This document shows positions 61,176 through 64,000 of a stretch of DNA of 64,000 bases, piece after piece. The stretch lies in the NCBI GenBank assembly GCA_023374045.1, contig CM041779.1, forward strand, positions 301,392,167 through 301,456,166, in the 5' to 3' direction. Source of the DNA: Limonium bicolor (lineage: Eukaryota > Streptophyta > Magnoliopsida > Caryophyllales > Plumbaginaceae). The first letter of the stretch is position 1, and each line of letters opens with the position of its first letter. The position numbers and the translations under genes are program-made. The notes beneath the pieces were generated by a model. The model was not told the origin of the DNA. It saw only the letters and a program-made list of their open reading frames with translations, and made no database searches.

Positions 61176-61202
61176 TGGTATCAGAGCGTAGTTACGCTCT
61201 GA
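61176..61202 (+). promoter_or_regulatory. Primer binding site with overlapping hairpin
   Basis: TGGTATCAGAGC at 61176-61187. Stem TCAGAGCGT/ACGCTCTGA with loop AGTT at 61181-61202. Confidence 0.9.
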
Positions 61203-62027
61203 TCAAGAATACCGGACATAAGAAACCACCGAGTTTAGGATATAAGTTAAGAATAAGTGACGGGTTAAGGGTGTGAGAAGTTAGAGTGAGTAGAGTCAGA
61301 TGACCACTAATAGTGTGGATCGTCTTACCGTCTACGGACGTTATAAATTCGTTAACCGAAACAGTGGTGGATACGAATCTAATGTGAGTGCGATTGTTCA
61401 TCTCAGGAAGGAGAGGCCAAGGCCGTCCAGAGGCGATGAGACTGAGATACCGGAGGGGTAGACGATCGCAGAGATCGTAGCTGCCACATTAGGGCATATG
61501 GGCTATCAGCCTGGTGTGGGTGCACCACCTCCACCGCCACACCCCGGAAACCGAATTGGGTGAAGAGTCTTGCAGACCTTCGACCCACACACTTTAAGGG
61601 GGAACCGATCCCGCCAAGCTTGAGGCGTATATCTCCGAGCTAGAGACCGCCTTCGAGACCCTTGACGTCCCTGCTGGGATCAAGGTGCGTCTGGCTGCTT
61701 TCTATCTGAAGGGGGCGGCAGCGATTGGTGGAAAGCTGGTGAGGGCCGAGCATGTGGCCAATCCGAGTTCGGCTGGGAGCAGTACACCGCCTTGCTACGA
61801 GCAAAGTACTACCCCGCCCATGTCTAGACGAAGAAGCGCTTGCAGTTGGATGCGCTTAAGCAGACCGACAAGATGACGGTGGACGAGTATTACTCAGAGT
61901 TCACCGCCTTGCTCCGTCTTCTGCCAGGTCTTGGATATTCAGACCAGATCCCGTGGACCGCTTCTATGGCGGGCTTAGCCATCGACTCCGCTACGGCATG
62001 GGGCCGACGAGTTACACTACCTTGCAG

Positions 62028-62112
62028 GTAATAAGAATGGTTGAGATTTGAGTAAGTAAATGAGTAGATTTAGATTATGGAAAATAAGAGTGACTAATAC
62101 TGTGGAAAGCAG
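62028..62112 (+). other. Intron 1 of plus-strand gag (85 nt)
   Basis: Exon ...accttgcag, donor gtaataag, acceptor ggaaagcag, exon gagtgctatcatgc. Phase 0. Same position and phase as 33413-33335 in the minus-strand element. Confidence 0.83.
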
Positions 62113-62359
62113 GAGTGCTATCATGCCGCTGCTAAGGTTGAGATAACCGTCCAGCTGAGGGACGAGGAGAATGCTAAGAGAAAGAGTGCCGTTAAGAGCA
62201 CGGAGCCAAGGGCAAGGTGGATACAAGAACAGAAGTACCAGCCTCAGGCCCAAAAAATCAGAACCCAAAAGGAAGGAGGAAAAGGAGAAGGCTCCGGAAG
62301 AGCCATTGAAGTTGACGTATGCTTACGCAGCTACGCCCCTGCGCTCTAGGGCGCCAAAG

Positions 62360-62437
62360 GTAAGGGATGGTATTGAGTGAGTTAAGAAACAATTAGTAAC
62401 CCGTTTGAGTATGAGTATTGATATTGTGAATGATCAG
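62360..62437 (+). other. Intron 2 of plus-strand gag (78 nt)
   Basis: Exon ...gcgccaaag, donor gtaaggga, acceptor aatgatcag, exon gatctgagac. Phase 0. It lies in the lysine-rich region, as intron 2 of the other element does, but the phase differs. Confidence 0.75.
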
Positions 62438-62702
62438 GATCTGAGACTGAAAAAGGAGCCGGTGGTGGCTACCAAGCGCGCTACATCTGTAGGTGGTGTC
62501 AAAGGACCACCCCGGGCTCGATTGCAGGGGAATAAGGTGGAGTGCAACTATTGTGGGTATACGGTCACCGAGCATACGAGTGTTTCCGGAACCCCGCTAG
62601 CAGAGCCTATAGGCCCGATACTAGGGGCAAGGGCAAGACCGATCAGGGAGCTGGATCTGACGGTCAGAGGAAGGTGCAGCAAGCTGCAGACAAGAACCCA
62701 CG

Positions 62703-62906
62703 GGTGACCAGAAGTCAGGACCCACACTACACTTGGTGGACCGGGACGATGAGCTGAACCCTCATCGAGGCCAGGGTACCGCTATAACCATTTAGTGATA
62801 AAACTACCTACTCTTACCGTATTATCATGCATGTTGGTGAATAATTGAGTTAAGTAAAATGAGATGAGATTAGAATTTAAGTAGACATAACCTATTACCA
62901 CTTTAG
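62703..62906 (+). other. Spacer or intron between zinc knuckle and AlkB-like domain
   Basis: AT-rich sequence from about gggtgaccag to ccactttag, with no coding motif. It ends like a splice acceptor right where the AlkB-like homology starts. A donor candidate is gtgacc at 62703. Inferred intron, about 204 nt. Confidence 0.45.
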
Positions 62907-63653
62907 GAAGCTTCAACATCTGCTATCCAATACCATTTACACCTAACCCGGAGCACACCGACATCGAAACCATAGACTTTTCAACCGAACAATGTCAGGT
63001 TTCTGCCGCCCAGGTATGATTTTATTAAGGGGGATACCTGACACCCGAAGCACAATAGCCATCATCAGAAGATGCAATCAACTAGGAATGGACGGGAGGT
63101 TTTTATACACCGGAGTACCCAGGGGGAGCAAGAATGAAGTTTAAAAATGATGAGCTTAGGCAAGGATTGGAATCCGTATGCCAAGAACTACCAACTACGA
63201 GGATGCAAGATGGAGTCTCACCACTGGGAATACCCGAAGAGTTCCATCCAGTTATTACACAAGTCGTGGAAATCGCTCAGCAGTTGAAAGCTGAACCGAT
63301 TCCAGACATTCAAGCAGACATTTGCATTGTGAACTTCTACGAGAAAGATGGGCGACTTTGACTACACCAGGATGAGGACGAGACAACGGAGTCTCTCGAA
63401 AGAGGGATACCCGTAGTGTCTTGGTCCATAGGGGCTGATGCACAGTTTTTTTATGCGGCGAGCAGAAGCGTGCGGACCGTGCAAATAAGTTGGTACTTAA
63501 GTCTGGAGATGTGTTAGGTATGGGAGGAGAGTCAAGGATGTTATACCCACGGATTAAGAGAATCAAGCTGAATACAACACCATCAGCAGTAATCAATGCG
63601 ACACTCATGAGACCGGAAGATTAAACCTAACCTTTAGACATATAGACATGTGA
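62907..63653 (+). pseudogene. AlkB-like 2-oxoglutarate/Fe(II) dioxygenase domain inside a retrotransposon
   Basis: AlkB-family enzymes remove methyl groups from bases of DNA or RNA using Fe(II) and 2-oxoglutarate. Readable phrases, in family order: FNIC; CRPGMILLRGIPD; the substrate-side GGFYTPEY; GKDWNPYAKNY; PLGIPEEFHPVI; DICIVNFYEKDGRL; the iron-binding HxD as LHQDEDE (His 63365-63367, Asp 63371-63373); GIPVVSWSIGADAQFFY; LKSGDVLGMGGESRMLY with a CAC for the distal His at 63548-63550, out of phase; and GRLNLTFRHIDM with the 2-oxoglutarate arginines, ending at TGA 63651-63653. The order and phrases resemble the plant AlkB-like oxygenases of the At3g14160 type, about 230 residues here. At least four frameshifts and a TGA just before LHQD break it. 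It is in sense with gag and protease and lies between them. Confidence 0.85.
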
Positions 63654-63838
63654 TGTTAGAATGAGATGAGGAATGAGATGTAAGATTAAAGCACATGTTG
63701 TAAACAGGATGGTTATGAATAAAATAACAGTGTTGTTCATATAATTGTTTCGACTCTTGTTATAAACATCAATACTCATGAAGCTTATGAATACTATTAG
63801 GTTATGGGCTCTGTACGGAAGGTGCGTTAGCATACTTA
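63654..63838 (+). other. Spacer or intron between AlkB-like domain and protease
   Basis: AT-rich, no coding motif, ending in gcatacttacag directly before protease-side coding sequence, so probably an intron end. Confidence 0.45.
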
Positions 63839-64000
63839 CAGAGGCACAGGCCGACGCCAGCGGTAACTATCGCTCACACCGGCACCTTTCCGTTAATGGG
63901 TTGAGGCATCAGTTCTCTATTTCGACTCAGGGGCCTCGCATACCTTTGTCTCGGCATCTTTCGCGAGCAGGTTGGGGCTAGACGCTGATGAGCTGCCCAA
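63839..64000 (+). pseudogene. Aspartic protease start of the AlkB-carrying chromovirus (runs off the window)
   Basis: It begins with EAQADASG-like linker sequence, then HTGTFP, and after a one-base loss near 63890-63900 the active-site block FDSGASHTFVSASFA (catalytic Asp 63924-63926) and GLDADELP. FDSGASHTF is the typical retropepsin motif of chromovirus polyproteins. The enzyme would release Gag and Pol products. Reverse transcriptase and integrase, which would fix the clade, lie beyond 64000. Confidence 0.85.

Larger units (their letters stand above)
61300..62702 (+). pseudogene. Chromovirus gag with introns (plus strand)
   Basis: A frame from the ATG at 61300 encodes an N terminus (RLTVYGRYKFVNRNSGG, later a proline-rich GAPPPPPHPG) with a TAG near 61459 and a TGA near 61561. 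The capsid-like part in shifting frames reads HFKGEPDPAKLEAY-like, VRLAAFYLKGAA and QTDKMTVDEYYSEFTALL. It then reads VDRFYGGLSHRLRYGMG up to the intron at 62028-62112. The next exon reads ECYHAAAKVEI, ending in a K/R-rich stretch and RAPK at the intron 62360-62437. The last exon carries the knuckle CNYCG, then GHRAYECF one frame away (one shift near 62560). The ECYHAA junction equals ECYDAAS of the minus-strand gag, so the intron is old. The end near 62702 is approximate. Confidence 0.8.
57039..64000 (+). mobile_element. Plus-strand chromovirus carrying an AlkB-like domain (5' part)
   Basis: Seen in order: 5' LTR (57039-61171), primer site, gag with introns, zinc knuckle, AlkB-like domain, aspartic protease start; the window then ends. 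Insertion is into an older LTR of similar type, with ccgag as left flank. The leader resembles that of the LARD-type element. Every coding part has frameshifts. Confidence 0.88.

Noticed and set aside
61176..61202. tRNA-like or attenuator reading of the TCAGAGCG hairpin
   Set aside because: Its location right after the LTR end and the TGGTATCAGAGC match identify a primer site, and no cloverleaf can be drawn.

Overview
The window looks like nuclear heterochromatin of a flowering plant, probably a eudicot. I recognise no intact host gene, rRNA or tRNA. Almost every base belongs to nested LTR retrotransposons of two Ty3/gypsy lineages: Athila-like, with a TGGCGCCGTTGCCGGGG primer site, and chromovirus-like, with a TGGTATCAGAGC primer site. 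One Mutator-like DNA transposon and one very large inverted repeat are also present. All coding regions are broken.

Layout. 1-32152 is a chain of two Athila-like elements, copy A (1-418 plus 13880-20078) and copy B (21682-31352). They share the LTR at 20079-21681, and a truncated LTR at 31353-32152 closes the chain. Copy A is interrupted by a 13.5 kb element (419-13874, 5-bp target duplication TCCCG) with 4.2 kb LTRs and a 5 kb internal region without recognisable gag or pol, that is, a LARD-type non-autonomous element. 32153-48606 is a minus-strand chromovirus: a gag remnant with three clean GT-AG introns, a primer site, and a 5' LTR split by a 9.5 kb palindrome (36777-46278; arms about 4.7 kb, loop 12 nt). 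48607-49122 is the start of another minus-strand LTR. 49123-57038 is an older plus-strand LTR. It was invaded by an Athila-type solo LTR (49258-55214), itself split by a 4.4 kb MULE (50742-55183, 9-bp target duplication TAGTTTTTA). 57039-64000 is a plus-strand chromovirus: a 4.1 kb 5' LTR, primer site, intron-containing gag, a degraded AlkB-like 2-oxoglutarate/Fe(II) dioxygenase domain, and the start of the aspartic protease.

Main points of interest. (1) The AlkB-like domain (62907-63653) lies in sense orientation between the gag zinc knuckle and the protease, which suggests a retrotransposon carrying a nucleic-acid demethylase or repair activity. (2) A 36-nt dyad module, GTCCG at positions 2-6 and 14-18 and CGGAC at 31-35, recurs at 69-73 nt spacing in LTRs or internal UTRs of both lineages. 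(3) The palindrome. (4) A gag intron is conserved in position and phase between two chromoviruses. (5) The primer sites sit in hairpins whose closing pair covaries among three elements.

Limits. Family names rest on motifs read by eye, and no database search was possible. Many differences between copies are one-base indels in homopolymers, so some frameshifts may be sequencing errors.
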